64,000 nucleotides of DNA, taken from NCBI RefSeq assembly GCF_007860015.1, contig NZ_SJPS01000003.1, positions 682,001 through 746,000 on the forward strand. The letters are read 5' to 3'. Below are positions 36,211 to 44,916 of the stretch, piece after piece. The notes beneath the pieces are model-generated. The model searched no databases. It was not told the origin of the DNA and saw only the letters and a program-made list of their open reading frames with translations. Positions within the stretch are counted from its first letter, which is position 1; each line of letters starts with the position of its first letter. Both the position numbers and the translations under genes were made by a program. This DNA comes from Bythopirellula polymerisocia (GTDB lineage Bacteria; Planctomycetota; Planctomycetia; Pirellulales; Lacipirellulaceae).

Positions 36211-36795
36211 ATGATTGACCGTTCCCAAAGAGACAAACTGTCGCAAGATCTTCGACGCCTGGTGACAGGACGGATGTCGAATGATGATTTTGACGACGTG
36301 TATTATGAGGAATACGAATCGTCATACGATGTAGCGGTCCGAGAAATTGGTGGGTTCGGCTACGGCTTGTATAGCAGTGATGTCTTATTTCCGTACCGAC
36401 TCAAAGGGCGACATCGTGTGAGCGTCGACGTTCGGCAAATGGCTTGTCGATGCGTGCTGTTTTTGCGCTCTGATCGAGAGTATAAGTGGCCCCCAATGCC
36501 AACTGAATCAGGTCGGCGGTTCCTTTGGGCATTGTGTTTCAATTTGGGTCTTCCCGGTTCCATCGCTATGTTGCTCATCTGTACACCGCTGCTTGCAACC
36601 AAAGATAAGACTTTTGCCGCATCGCTCGTAATCCCCAGTGTGATCGTCTTAGCCTATAGCATTTGGGTGATCTTTGGTTCAAGGCGGCGCGAATCTCCTG
36701 AATGGCAATCCTGGAAGAACACGGTTGTCTACGATGCGTGGCCCTTTTATCGCCTTGATGACCTTAACAGGGCTAGGACGAGAGGTACGACCTAG
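36211..36795 (+). CDS. Two-membrane-segment protein, possible retron effector
   Basis: The 195-residue protein begins with a charged region (DRSQRDKLSQDLRRLVTGRM, SNDDFDDVYYEEYESSYDVA), then has IGGFGYGLYSSDVLFPYRL and two hydrophobic segments (about 113-140: LWALCFNLGLPGSIAMLLIC; and 145-165: SLVIPSVIVLAYSIWVIFG), and ends in a short cytoplasmic tail. It begins 147 bases after the reverse transcriptase. Ec48-type retrons use a two-membrane-segment effector, which makes it a candidate. However, the N-terminal family resembles a small protein found widely near mobile genes in planctomycetes, so independent cargo is possible. ATG 36211 is preferred over TTG 36175. Confidence 0.7.
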   Translation: MIDRSQRDKLSQDLRRLVTGRMSNDDFDDVYYEEYESSYDVAVREIGGFGYGLYSSDVLFPYRLKGRHRVSVDVRQMACRCVLFLRSDREYKWPPMPTESGRRFLWALCFNLGLPGSIAMLLICTPLLATKDKTFAASLVIPSVIVLAYSIWVIFGSRRRESPEWQSWKNTVVYDAWPFYRLDDLNRARTRGTT

Positions 36796-37380
36796 CGTCG
36801 ATCGTTGATCCGTGTGCCAGCACGTTGATAGAGGATTGGCCTCGCGCCTATTCCCCAACTGGCCTAAAAATAGTTGTGGAAATTGGCCACCCGATTTCAG
36901 ATAATGGGAATCGCGAACCACTAGGCGCGATCCATGTCGACTTCCCTGTTGTAACCAAGCGACAACGATCGTTGTCCGCGATCGTTCCCCGCCTCGCCGA
37001 GGCGGGCTTTGCTGGATTGGAAAAATCTCGACTCGGAGAGTCGGGCAACGAGTTTCGGGACAAAGCACCCAGGGGAGTTTTGTTTTACAAAACTCACAAA
37101 AATCGATCCTGCCATGATAGATGTAAGTACTGACCCAACAACGAGTTGAAGCATTCCAAACCCGAAGAAAGAAGGCGAGTTTTGTTTTTGAAAAAAAGAT
37201 TCTTGAGAGAATAGGGCCACCTTACGGGCAGTTACCAGCCGCCCCGAGCAGTGGCGTCACGTTTGTGGGCCTCCATTGCTAGCACCGTGAGCGCCACAAT
37301 CTCTCGCTAATCGGAACGACCTTCAAGGTCGTTAGTGTGAGCACCGATAGATAGGATTAGGCTGTGCCGTCGAGAATCCG
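36796..37380. other. 585-base gap with several palindromes, no gene
   Basis: I see no supportable coding sequence. It holds several hairpin-forming sites: a perfect 16-base palindrome at 36961-36976 (GACAACGATCGTTGTC), a GC-rich stem near 36990-37006 (CCGCCTC/GAGGCGG) followed by GCTTT, a stem near 37074-37094 (GAGTTTTGT/ACAAAACTC), and a 9-bp stem at 37315-37333 (AACGACCTT/AAGGTCGTT). The concentration suggests remnants of mobile sequence at the edge of the retron island, or a terminator region. None matches an element I can name. Confidence 0.6.
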
Positions 37381-37431
37381 GTGGTGCTAGCTATTGGTGA
37401 TATTTCTCGCAAGCGTTCCTGTCGAACAAGG

Positions 37432-38298
37432 ATGATCGACGTGGCAATTCCTCGACGAGCCCAAGCTCCAACCGTACCTCTGACTAGAACAGCGGAAACT
37501 CCTCTGTTCCTGGCAGATTTGCCCCATGTGGGTGATAAGCCCGCTGTAATTCGACAGCAGCCTGCTTCATCGACTGCCACCAGCATGCCAGGCCAACCTG
37601 CCGCATCGACACATCCAGCGTTTGCTGAGATTGCCGCAACGACTGGTCGCACTGAGAAAACCGTCTCCCGTCGTGAGCAACTTGAACAACGCTTTGTGGA
37701 CGAGGCCCACCTCGAGGCCAAAACGCTCCTCGAAGAACAAGAAGCGATAGCCTATCAGCAAGTGCAACAGAAGAGCAAATCGCGGCCGGGACTATTCGGA
37801 TGGCGAAAGGTTTTCTCGCAGGCCCATCACCAGTTGGCGCCGTTTGCAGGGCTGATCGTCACATTGGCTCTGCTCTCGTCGGCGGGGTTGTTGTACTGGC
37901 TCATCGCGCGGGGACAACCGACAAGCTTCGACCTGCGGGATTTTGATCTCAATGATGGGTCACTAAGTGTCCAAGTGAGTGAATCCGAACCACCGGCATC
38001 GGCGATCCCACTAATCGAGACGCAGAGGCCAGCCGAAGTCGCCCAAGAATCGACCGACGCCAAACGAGCGGCGTCCCCTGCCCCTTCACCGGAAAAGCCT
38101 GAAGTCGAGTCGCAGGTACCAGAAACGAAATCAACGGCGGCGATGCCTTTGGGTTCCATCCATTTCCCGACTACTAACTTCCCGATGGCGCTCGACTGGA
38201 GCAAGGCATTTAACGACGTTGCTCAGCCCCAGGTTGAAATCAATGGCTTGCCGGAAGTGGCGGAAGTTTCCTCTCCAGAGAGTCCCATGGCTCGTTAA
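37432..38298 (+). CDS. Single-pass membrane protein of a secretion/EPS-type gene set
   Basis: The 288-residue protein has a proline/threonine-rich N-terminus, a coiled-coil-like charged stretch (about 75-120: SRREQLEQRFVDEAHLEAKT), one membrane segment (about 140-160: LAPFAGLIVTLALLSSAGLL) and a low-complexity, probably periplasmic tail. It stands before two ATPase genes, so it may be a partner of a CpsD/ExeA-like set. The family is not recognised. The start is uncertain: ATG 37432, or GTG 37441, which has AAGG nine bases upstream; the frame goes back to GTG 37381. Confidence 0.65.
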   Translation: MIDVAIPRRAQAPTVPLTRTAETPLFLADLPHVGDKPAVIRQQPASSTATSMPGQPAASTHPAFAEIAATTGRTEKTVSRREQLEQRFVDEAHLEAKTLLEEQEAIAYQQVQQKSKSRPGLFGWRKVFSQAHHQLAPFAGLIVTLALLSSAGLLYWLIARGQPTSFDLRDFDLNDGSLSVQVSESEPPASAIPLIETQRPAEVAQESTDAKRAASPAPSPEKPEVESQVPETKSTAAMPLGSIHFPTTNFPMALDWSKAFNDVAQPQVEINGLPEVAEVSSPESPMAR

Positions 38299-38327
38299 TT
38301 ACCTTGTCGCATTAGGATTAGACTTCC

Positions 38328-39374
38328 ATGAGCAATATCGACCAGGCGTTTATCAACGCGTATGCAGATCAACATTTGCCGGCGGTCCCAGCGAGCAGAC
38401 CGTCGTCCTATACAATTCGCAAGCAACAACCTGCTTCGGCGGCCTCGGTACGCCTGTTTGCACATGAGACCCCTGAAGGTGTGAGTGCATTGCGTTTCGA
38501 TCCACCTGACCATTTGGTGCATCCCGCCATACAGCCAGAGACTTCCAAACAGAAACTGCACTCGGCAGTCGCTGCAGCGCAGCGAGCCAGTTTCACAAGT
38601 GTTGACCAAAACGAAGAAACGATACTGCTACCACCTCTGGGAAATGATCGACGCCCTTTGTCGGCCTTTGCAATCCCGCCCAAGCCAGTCGAAAATGTGT
38701 TCAGCCCGGCGTTTGAGGTCGATGGTTTCCAGTGGCCTGCGATCACTGAACAATTGCTTCTGTCGACCAGAGATTTACTCGAACCTGTTGTGAATCTGTT
38801 GCTCGAAAGGGCTCAGGAAGGTCATGCCTTAGTTGGACTGGTGGGTACACAGTCCAAAGTCGGTTGTTCGACGGTGACAATGTGCCTGGCAAAAATGATT
38901 GCCCAGGCGGGTACCCCTCTGACGGTGGTTGACGCAAATTTCTCCCAGGGTGACTTGGCGACGAGACTTGGACTGGAATTCGATCAGGGCTGGGAGGACG
39001 TGCTCGCCGGGGAAATTCCGCTGGCTGAGTGTGCCGTGCATTCGCTTGCAGATTGCATGACGCTCATTCCGCTTGGCGGGCCTGTTTTATCGATCAACGA
39101 AAGCCTGGCGAGTATTCAAACCGCCGTGATCGCTGGGGTACTCCGCTACCACCACGACATTGTGCTGGTAGACCTGGGTACTCCCCAGACTCCGGAAGAA
39201 TATTCGGCTGTACAAGGCATGGTCGAGCATTGCCGACTTGATACGACGATTATCGTAGCCCCCAGTGGATCCAGCGATCCAACGACATTGCATATCATTG
39301 ATTCACTGCGTCAACTGCTGGGATCGACCTGCCTGGGAGTGATTGGTAATCGCTCCGATCAAGTGAGCAACTAG
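38328..39374 (+). CDS. CpsD/ParA-like ATPase with an altered P-loop
   Basis: The 348-residue product has a variable 150-residue N-terminus, then a P-loop domain similar to the BY-kinase/CpsD and ParA groups. The nucleotide region is VGLVGTQSKVGCSTVTMCLA; Walker B-like strands are LTVVDANFSQGDLATRLGL and DIVLVDLGTP. The P-loop normally reads GxGK[S/T]T; here it is KVGCST, with Cys where the invariant Lys is expected. The protein may bind nucleotide poorly or use the nearby lysine. It lies between a membrane protein and an ExeA-like ATPase, a set that elsewhere accompanies exopolysaccharide export or secretion. Confidence 0.75.
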   Translation: MSNIDQAFINAYADQHLPAVPASRPSSYTIRKQQPASAASVRLFAHETPEGVSALRFDPPDHLVHPAIQPETSKQKLHSAVAAAQRASFTSVDQNEETILLPPLGNDRRPLSAFAIPPKPVENVFSPAFEVDGFQWPAITEQLLLSTRDLLEPVVNLLLERAQEGHALVGLVGTQSKVGCSTVTMCLAKMIAQAGTPLTVVDANFSQGDLATRLGLEFDQGWEDVLAGEIPLAECAVHSLADCMTLIPLGGPVLSINESLASIQTAVIAGVLRYHHDIVLVDLGTPQTPEEYSAVQGMVEHCRLDTTIIVAPSGSSDPTTLHIIDSLRQLLGSTCLGVIGNRSDQVSN

Positions 39375-39383
39375 GAAATCAGC

Positions 39384-40205
39384 ATGTACGAAGAATATTG
39401 GCAGCTAGAGACGAAGCCGTTTGAGCCCACCAGCGATCGGCGTTTTTTGTTCCCCTGCCCTGCTCATACTTCCGCTTTGCACAAGCTACGTTACGCAGTC
39501 GAGAATCGGCGTCCTGCCGCCCTGCTTGCTGGTACTGCCGGCATTGGCAAAACACTGCTCTGGCACACACTGGAAGTTCAACTCGGTGAGAGCCTTGGCA
39601 AACGAGCCCACTTGGTGTTCCCCTTGATGTCTTCCCGGGAGATGCTCGCCTTCCTGGCTGAGCAGTTGGGCGCACCTCTACATGACACTCGCCCAACCGT
39701 GGAAGAGAGCCTAAACGCCTTACAAACCGTCTTGGTCGAGAATCGTGAACGTGGCAAACTGGCGATCTTCGCCGTCGATGAGGCCCATCTACTCGAAGAC
39801 GCGGGACTGCTAGAACCTCTGCGTCTCTTGATGAATCTACGTGATGGGTATGAACCGCTCTTTACGCTGCTGCTGATTGGTCAGGTCGCCGCCCTGTCGA
39901 CCATGGAGCGCGCAAACGACCTCGACGAGCGTCTGGAGATGAAAGTCTTGCTGAAACCCTTTAGCAGCGAAGAGACAGCCGGCTACATCGAGCATCGCCT
40001 TGTGGCGGCGGGCGCAACGCGGCCCTTGTTCACATCCCAGGCATTGGAATTGGCCCATCAACTGACAGGCGGTATCCCGCGTAGAATCAATCGTCTCTGC
40101 GATTTGGCGCTCCTGGTAAGTTTCGCGGCCCAAGAGAGCCAGATCGATGGTGCCCAACTTCGCGCTGTCCAATCTGAACTGCTAACACTCGCCCCCGCGG
40201 CGTAA
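39384..40205 (+). CDS. ExeA-like AAA ATPase
   Basis: This 273-residue AAA protein resembles the ATPase part of ExeA/GspA proteins, which help assemble secretion complexes. Walker A is visible as LAGTAGIGKTLLWHTL, Walker B as LAIFAVDEAHLLEDAG, sensor regions as FTLLLIGQVAALS and the arginine-containing C-terminal segment as ALELAHQLTGGIPRRINRLC. It begins with MYEEYWQLETKPFE, also typical of the family (usually YxxFFGLxxxPF). AGGAA lies a few bases before the ATG. It is 9 bases from the preceding ATPase gene and probably co-transcribed with it. Confidence 0.86.
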   Translation: MYEEYWQLETKPFEPTSDRRFLFPCPAHTSALHKLRYAVENRRPAALLAGTAGIGKTLLWHTLEVQLGESLGKRAHLVFPLMSSREMLAFLAEQLGAPLHDTRPTVEESLNALQTVLVENRERGKLAIFAVDEAHLLEDAGLLEPLRLLMNLRDGYEPLFTLLLIGQVAALSTMERANDLDERLEMKVLLKPFSSEETAGYIEHRLVAAGATRPLFTSQALELAHQLTGGIPRRINRLCDLALLVSFAAQESQIDGAQLRAVQSELLTLAPAA

Positions 40206-40214
40206 TTTGAAAAC

Positions 40215-40289
40215 ACGTCATTCCCGCGCAGGCGGGTATCCAGAAAGCAATGTCGAAGATCTAGATTCCCGCCTGCGCGGGAAAGACGT
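40215..40289. repeat. REP-like inverted repeat
   Basis: Arms 40215-40243 and 40261-40289 are 29 bases long and complementary at 26 positions, with a 17-base loop. The core CCCGCGCAGGCGGG is a common REP-like palindrome in many bacterial genomes. It sits in the 134-base gap between the ExeA-like gene and larB. It may form a message-protecting hairpin; there is no T-run. Confidence 0.85.
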
Positions 40290-40339
40290 AATTAGGTGCA
40301 GGCTCCCGCTCCTATCCTCTTTGCGGTAGACTGAGCTAG

Positions 40340-41095
40340 ATGGAAGCACAACAGTTAGTCTTGCTCGCTGGTCGATTGGCGGCGGCGGAAATCTCTGCTG
40401 AGGAATTCTTGACTCAAGCAGCGAAGTTGACCGATCAATCGGAAATTGCCACGGTTGATCTGGACCGCGCCGAGCGCTGCGGATTTCCTGAGGTCATTTT
40501 CGGCACGGGCAAATCAGCCGAGACAGTCATCGAGATTGCAGGTCGACTCCTTGCGCATGACCAGCATGTCTTGGCAACGCGGATCGAAGCCGAAAAGGCC
40601 AAGCAAGTTTTGGAGCGCCTATCAGATGCTCGTTACAACCCTGTGGCCCGTACAATCCGCATCGACGCAAATCCGCGCGGACCGGAGGTCGGGCATGTGG
40701 CTGTCATTACTGCCGGCACAAGCGACCTGCCCGTGGCCGAAGAGGCCCGCGAGACGCTTGCTTGGATGGGAGTCCGTGCAACAATGGTTCACGACGTGGG
40801 TGTGGCCGGTCCGCATCGCTTGCCGGAACGTCTCGCCGAGTTCCGTGATACAGATGCCATCGTGGTAGTAGCGGGTATGGAAGGAGCCTTGCCGAGTGTG
40901 GTAGGTGGCTATGTCCCCTGCCCTGTATTTGCGGTCCCCACAAGTGTTGGCTACGGGGCCAATCTAGGAGGACTTTCGGCGCTTCTGGCGATGCTCAATA
41001 GTTGCGCAAGCAATGTGGCGGTCGTGAATATCGATGCTGGTTTCAAGGCGGGTTATCTGGCGGGGTTGGTGGCGACCCGACGGGGGACGGTGTGA
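40340..41095 (+). CDS. larB: Nickel-pincer cofactor biosynthesis carboxylase LarB
   Basis: LarB carboxylates and hydrolyses nicotinic acid adenine dinucleotide in the synthesis of the nickel-pincer cofactor of lactate racemase. The 251-residue product has the family N-terminus and the NCAIR-mutase-like domain with VAVITAGTSDLPVAEEARET, HDVGVAGPHRLPERL, IVVVAGMEGALPSVVGG and PTSVGYGANLGGLSALLAML. It ends 1 base before nnrD, so the pair is probably translationally coupled. larC and larE are not in the window. Confidence 0.93.
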   Translation: MEAQQLVLLAGRLAAAEISAEEFLTQAAKLTDQSEIATVDLDRAERCGFPEVIFGTGKSAETVIEIAGRLLAHDQHVLATRIEAEKAKQVLERLSDARYNPVARTIRIDANPRGPEVGHVAVITAGTSDLPVAEEARETLAWMGVRATMVHDVGVAGPHRLPERLAEFRDTDAIVVVAGMEGALPSVVGGYVPCPVFAVPTSVGYGANLGGLSALLAMLNSCASNVAVVNIDAGFKAGYLAGLVATRRGTV

Positions 41096-41096
41096 A

Positions 41097-41981
41097 ATGG
41101 CTTTGAAAGATGTCACTTCTGAACCCTTGCCGGTACTTCCTGCTCGTGAGGATGAAAGCCACAAGGGGACGTACGGCCGCGCGCTGGTTGTCGGCGGTTC
41201 GCGCGGCAAAGCAGGCGCCGCAGCGCTTGCCGGGAAAGCAGCCTTGCGGAGCGGGGCAGGTCTGGTGACGGTGTTGGTGCCTCGTGCGATCCAAGAGACC
41301 GTCGCCAGCTTTGAACCGGCAATGATGACTGTCGGCCTGGGAGCTTCCAACTGCGACGAATTGTTGCAAGAGTTCGCTCCCGAGATAAAGGAACTCGCCA
41401 AGGACAAGAATTGCCTTGCATTAGGTCCAGGACTGGGAACCAGCGCGAGTACCTTTCGGCTGGTTCATTCGCTCTATCACCACGTCGAACAGACGATGGT
41501 CGTGGATGCCGACGCTCTTAACGCCATGGCCGCGTGGTCAGAGGGCCTGAAGCATCCGAGTGGATCGAGAATACTCACGCCACATCCGGGCGAGTTCGAG
41601 CGGCTCACGGGCGAGCCATGTGCAGATGAAGCCAGAGTGAGAGCGGAACAAGCCGCTGCATTGTGCCGCCGCGACATGACAGATCAGACGGTTGTTGTGC
41701 TCAAAGGGCACCACACGATCGTAACCGATGGGAGTCGCGTCTCATTCAACCAGACCGGCAACCCCGGCATGGCGACGGGCGGGACTGGCGACGTGCTGAC
41801 TGGAATTATCACGGCCTTGGTGGCTCAAGGACTGGAAACGTGGGAGGCGGCCCGGTTGGCAGTGCATGTCCACGGTCTCGCGGGAGACTTGGCTGCTGAA
41901 AAGCTTGGACAGGTTTCCCTGATTGCCAGTGATTTGTTGAATTTTCTGCCGGAGGTTTTTTTGAAGATGGGAAATCGCTAA
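41097..41981 (+). CDS. nnrD: ADP/ATP-dependent NAD(P)H-hydrate dehydratase
   Basis: NnrD repairs damaged NAD(P)H hydrates. The 294-residue product has the ribokinase-like YjeF-C domain: KGTYGRALVVGGSRGKAGAA, SGAGLVTVLVP, CLALGPGLGTSASTFR, VVDADALNAMA, ILTPHPGEFERL, VVLKGHHTIV and the signature NPGMATGGTGDVLTGIITAL. ATG 41097 is preferred; the frame is open farther upstream within larB. The N-terminal epimerase domain found in fused versions is absent, so the epimerase would be a separate gene. Confidence 0.94.
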   Translation: MALKDVTSEPLPVLPAREDESHKGTYGRALVVGGSRGKAGAAALAGKAALRSGAGLVTVLVPRAIQETVASFEPAMMTVGLGASNCDELLQEFAPEIKELAKDKNCLALGPGLGTSASTFRLVHSLYHHVEQTMVVDADALNAMAAWSEGLKHPSGSRILTPHPGEFERLTGEPCADEARVRAEQAAALCRRDMTDQTVVVLKGHHTIVTDGSRVSFNQTGNPGMATGGTGDVLTGIITALVAQGLETWEAARLAVHVHGLAGDLAAEKLGQVSLIASDLLNFLPEVFLKMGNR

Positions 41982-41993
41982 GCCACACATTGG

Positions 41994-43574
41994 CTATGAC
42001 TTGACTGGGATATGACCTGCCCACTCTATGGCGAGTTCCGAGTCGAAGACCTTCTCGAACATTCCCAGCCGGCGGCGGGCGGCCCAGAGGTCGGTTTCGG
42101 GATATTCTTTGGCCTCGACGATCAGTTCCAACAAGTCGTCGGACATACGAACTTCCACTTCTTCTACAGTTTGATTGTGGCTACGATCCAAGCCTCCTGC
42201 CAGGCGCAGTACGGCCGCCATGCGCAGCACGCGCAGTTGGTCGTTCTCGCTGAGTCGGCGGAAATTCTCATGCTTTCGCTTGGGTATCGCACCGCGGTGA
42301 TAGCGGGACACATTGGCGATAATCTCGATCTCCTCCGGGCGAAAACCTTCGAGGTGGCTATGCAAGATCAAGTGGTACGAATGTTTGTGGTGGCCGTCGT
42401 AGTTGATTAGATATCCCACGTCTTGCAGTCGGGCCGCCGCCTCAAGCAGACGGCCATCTTCGCAGTCGATTTCAAAATGCTCGCACAACCCTGCATAGAT
42501 CTCACTCGCCAGGCGAGCCACCTGCCGGGCATGAGCGAGTTCCACCCCGCAGGCCGAGGCAAACCGTTCCAGTTGGGCATTGTCGTCGGCGGGGATTTCT
42601 TGCCGGGTGCGCCCCTGCATCTCTTCAATCATCGAGAGCAGCAGTCCATCACGCACCCCAAACGGATGCACCTGGAGCAGGTTCAATTTGAACCTCCGCA
42701 TAATGCAATCGATCACCGCCATTCCCGGCACGATAATGTCCGCACGATCGGGATTCAAGCCTGGGACTTCGCGGCGCTCCTTGAGCGACATCTTACGGAG
42801 CCGATCGATGAGATGTCGCAACTCGGCACGTGGGATTTGGCAACCTCCCATGGGGAGTCGAGACTGCCCCTTGGCCGCCATCACCATGCCAGCCAAGCTT
42901 GTAAAGGTTCCTCCCGAGCCTATCAAAAGATGCAAAGGGGCTGAAGGCTTCTCGGTGGTTTTGTTCAACTCACGATTGATCCAACGGATCATGCGTTTGA
43001 AGTCATCTCCCGCCAATGCCTGTCCACCACCAAACTTTTCATTGAGCCGAACGGCACCCAACTTGGTACCATAGATTGCCTCGATTAGTTCACCACTAGC
43101 GAGGACCAACTCAGTGCTGCCTCCACCAATGTCTGCCAGCAAAGTGTTCTTGCCTGTCAGATCAAATCGTCGCCGCACGCTATGAAATGCCAGGTGTGCT
43201 TCCTTTTGGGAGCTGATGACTTCTAGTTTCAGATCCAGCTGTTTCTTAACCATAGCGCAAAACTCCGCGCCGTTGCTCGCTTCACGCACAGCGCAGGTGG
43301 CGATCGCACGCAGGCTTTCCACACCCAGACCCTGGACGATCGAAAGAAACCGTCGCAGTGCAGCCAGCGAGTCGGCAATCGAGGCGTCGTCGAGTTTACC
43401 CGTCGATGCCAACGACCTGCCGAGTCGAGGGGTCTCCCGTTCTTCATCCAGTACACGATATCGACCATCGGCCAGGGCCTCGGCTACCACGAGGCGAATG
43501 CTGTTGCTGCCGACATCGATCGCAGCCAAACGAGGGACAATGTCGGGGGTGAGATAAGTCTGTTGTTCAGGCAT
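41994..43574 (-). CDS. ppx: Ppx/GppA-type phosphatase
   Basis: The 526-residue product has an actin-like Ppx/GppA domain (about 15-310) followed by an HD-like domain (about 340-470). The phosphate-binding loops are visible as LAAIDVGSNSIRLVVAEA and LLADIGGGSTELVLASG, with IVPGMAVIDCIMRRF later. Members degrade polyphosphate (Ppx) or pppGpp (GppA). The sequence alone does not decide between the two substrates. It is convergent with nnrD (12 bases between stops) and divergent from ribF. Confidence 0.9.
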   Translation of the reverse strand: MPEQQTYLTPDIVPRLAAIDVGSNSIRLVVAEALADGRYRVLDEERETPRLGRSLASTGKLDDASIADSLAALRRFLSIVQGLGVESLRAIATCAVREASNGAEFCAMVKKQLDLKLEVISSQKEAHLAFHSVRRRFDLTGKNTLLADIGGGSTELVLASGELIEAIYGTKLGAVRLNEKFGGGQALAGDDFKRMIRWINRELNKTTEKPSAPLHLLIGSGGTFTSLAGMVMAAKGQSRLPMGGCQIPRAELRHLIDRLRKMSLKERREVPGLNPDRADIIVPGMAVIDCIMRRFKLNLLQVHPFGVRDGLLLSMIEEMQGRTRQEIPADDNAQLERFASACGVELAHARQVARLASEIYAGLCEHFEIDCEDGRLLEAAARLQDVGYLINYDGHHKHSYHLILHSHLEGFRPEEIEIIANVSRYHRGAIPKRKHENFRRLSENDQLRVLRMAAVLRLAGGLDRSHNQTVEEVEVRMSDDLLELIVEAKEYPETDLWAARRRLGMFEKVFDSELAIEWAGHIPVKS

Positions 43575-43846
43575 TGGTTGCGTGACTTCCTTGTAAGCCA
43601 GTTTTCAGATTGTAATTCAATTACTGTCAAATCGAACGAGCCTTCAGGACCATCCATGGCTTCTCTTCAGCATAACATGTAATCCATAGCAAGTTGAGAC
43701 TCGCGAACCAAGAAAAGCAGTAATTCATTATCAAGTTGTTGACCCAACACGTTGACCGATCCTCTGCATGGCAGAATAATCGAATCTTCACTGCTGAGCA
43801 AAATAGTTCCCGAACAATCCCTCTTTCTTCATGTTGAGCGAACCTC

Positions 43847-44767
43847 GTGCCAATCATTCGCGATCTCAGTCATTTCCCGCCATCTGCCTGCCACGGAGCG
43901 GTGGCCATTGGTAACTTTGACGGAGTGCATCGAGGTCATTTGGAAATCATCCGCCGATTGATTCAACGTGCACTAGAAGTAAACGGTCCGGCAATAGTTT
44001 TTACCTTTGACCCTCATCCGGTGCGCCTACTTAGGCCCGAGCAGTGTCCCCCGCCACTCACCTGGACTGAGCGCAAAGCCCAGTTATTGGCCGAGCATGG
44101 GGTGAACAAGATCGTGGCCTATCCGACCGATGAGCATCTACTCGGGTTGTCGGCCCATGATTTCTTTGACTCGATCGTGCGTGATCTACTCCAGGCCAAA
44201 GCGATGGTGGAAGGACCCAATTTCTATTTTGGCCACAATCGCGAGGGAAATGTTGAGCTACTCTCCCAGCTTACTGCCTCCGTGGGGATGTCGCTTGATG
44301 TGGTGCCTCCTGTAGAAATCGATGGTGCATTGGTCTCCAGTTCGCGAATTCGTGGGCTTATCGCCGCAGGAGAAGTCGCTACCGCAAAAGAGTTGCTCTC
44401 CGCACCGTATCGAATTCGGGGTATGGTGACGCACGGTGCAGGACGCGGGGCGAAATTGGGTTTCCCCACTGCCAACCTCGAAGCGGTTGATACCCTACTC
44501 CCCTCGATAGGGGTCTATGCCGGTAGGGCTTGGCTAGATACCATCTCATATCCTGCAGCAATACATATCGGACCGAATCCCACTTTTGGTGAAGCAGCCT
44601 TCAAAGTGGAAATCCATTTGCTCGATTTCGAAGACACTTTGTACGGCCAGCCTTTGGAAGTTGAGTTTCTTGCCCGTCTGCGCGATGTGACGAACTTCCG
44701 AAATGAAGAGTCGCTCGTGAATCAATTACAAGACGATGTCGCACGCACGAGAGAGATAGTCGGCTGA
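43847..44767 (+). CDS. ribF: Bifunctional riboflavin kinase/FAD synthetase RibF
   Basis: RibF turns riboflavin into FMN and FMN into FAD. The 306-residue product has an N-terminal adenylyltransferase domain (AVAIGNFDGVHRGHLEIIR; FTFDPHPVRLL; VEGPNFYFGHNREGNVELL; SSRIRGLI) and a C-terminal flavokinase domain (GRGAKLGFPTANLEAVDTLL; GVYAGRAW; AIHIGPNPTFGE). The start is GTG 43847. The length is typical. It stands alone with a 272-base gap shared with ppx, transcribed the other way. Confidence 0.95.
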   Translation: MPIIRDLSHFPPSACHGAVAIGNFDGVHRGHLEIIRRLIQRALEVNGPAIVFTFDPHPVRLLRPEQCPPPLTWTERKAQLLAEHGVNKIVAYPTDEHLLGLSAHDFFDSIVRDLLQAKAMVEGPNFYFGHNREGNVELLSQLTASVGMSLDVVPPVEIDGALVSSSRIRGLIAAGEVATAKELLSAPYRIRGMVTHGAGRGAKLGFPTANLEAVDTLLPSIGVYAGRAWLDTISYPAAIHIGPNPTFGEAAFKVEIHLLDFEDTLYGQPLEVEFLARLRDVTNFRNEESLVNQLQDDVARTREIVG

Positions 44768-44916
44768 GCGGATAACAAGGTTCTCGCTGGAATTCTCTAA
44801 TCGAGGGCGTCCTGTTTTCAATCCTCTTGCTTGTTGAGAGTTCCCGTTCTGCCTACGATAGATATTCCTGCAAATCTCCCTCCACTGGCCGATGTCTATT
44901 TGTACCTTTCTGCACG

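Noticed and set aside
37315..37333. Possible integron attC-type site
   Set aside because: The 9-bp stem and GTTAGTG resemble parts of an attC core, but the second core site and length do not fit, and there is no integrase.
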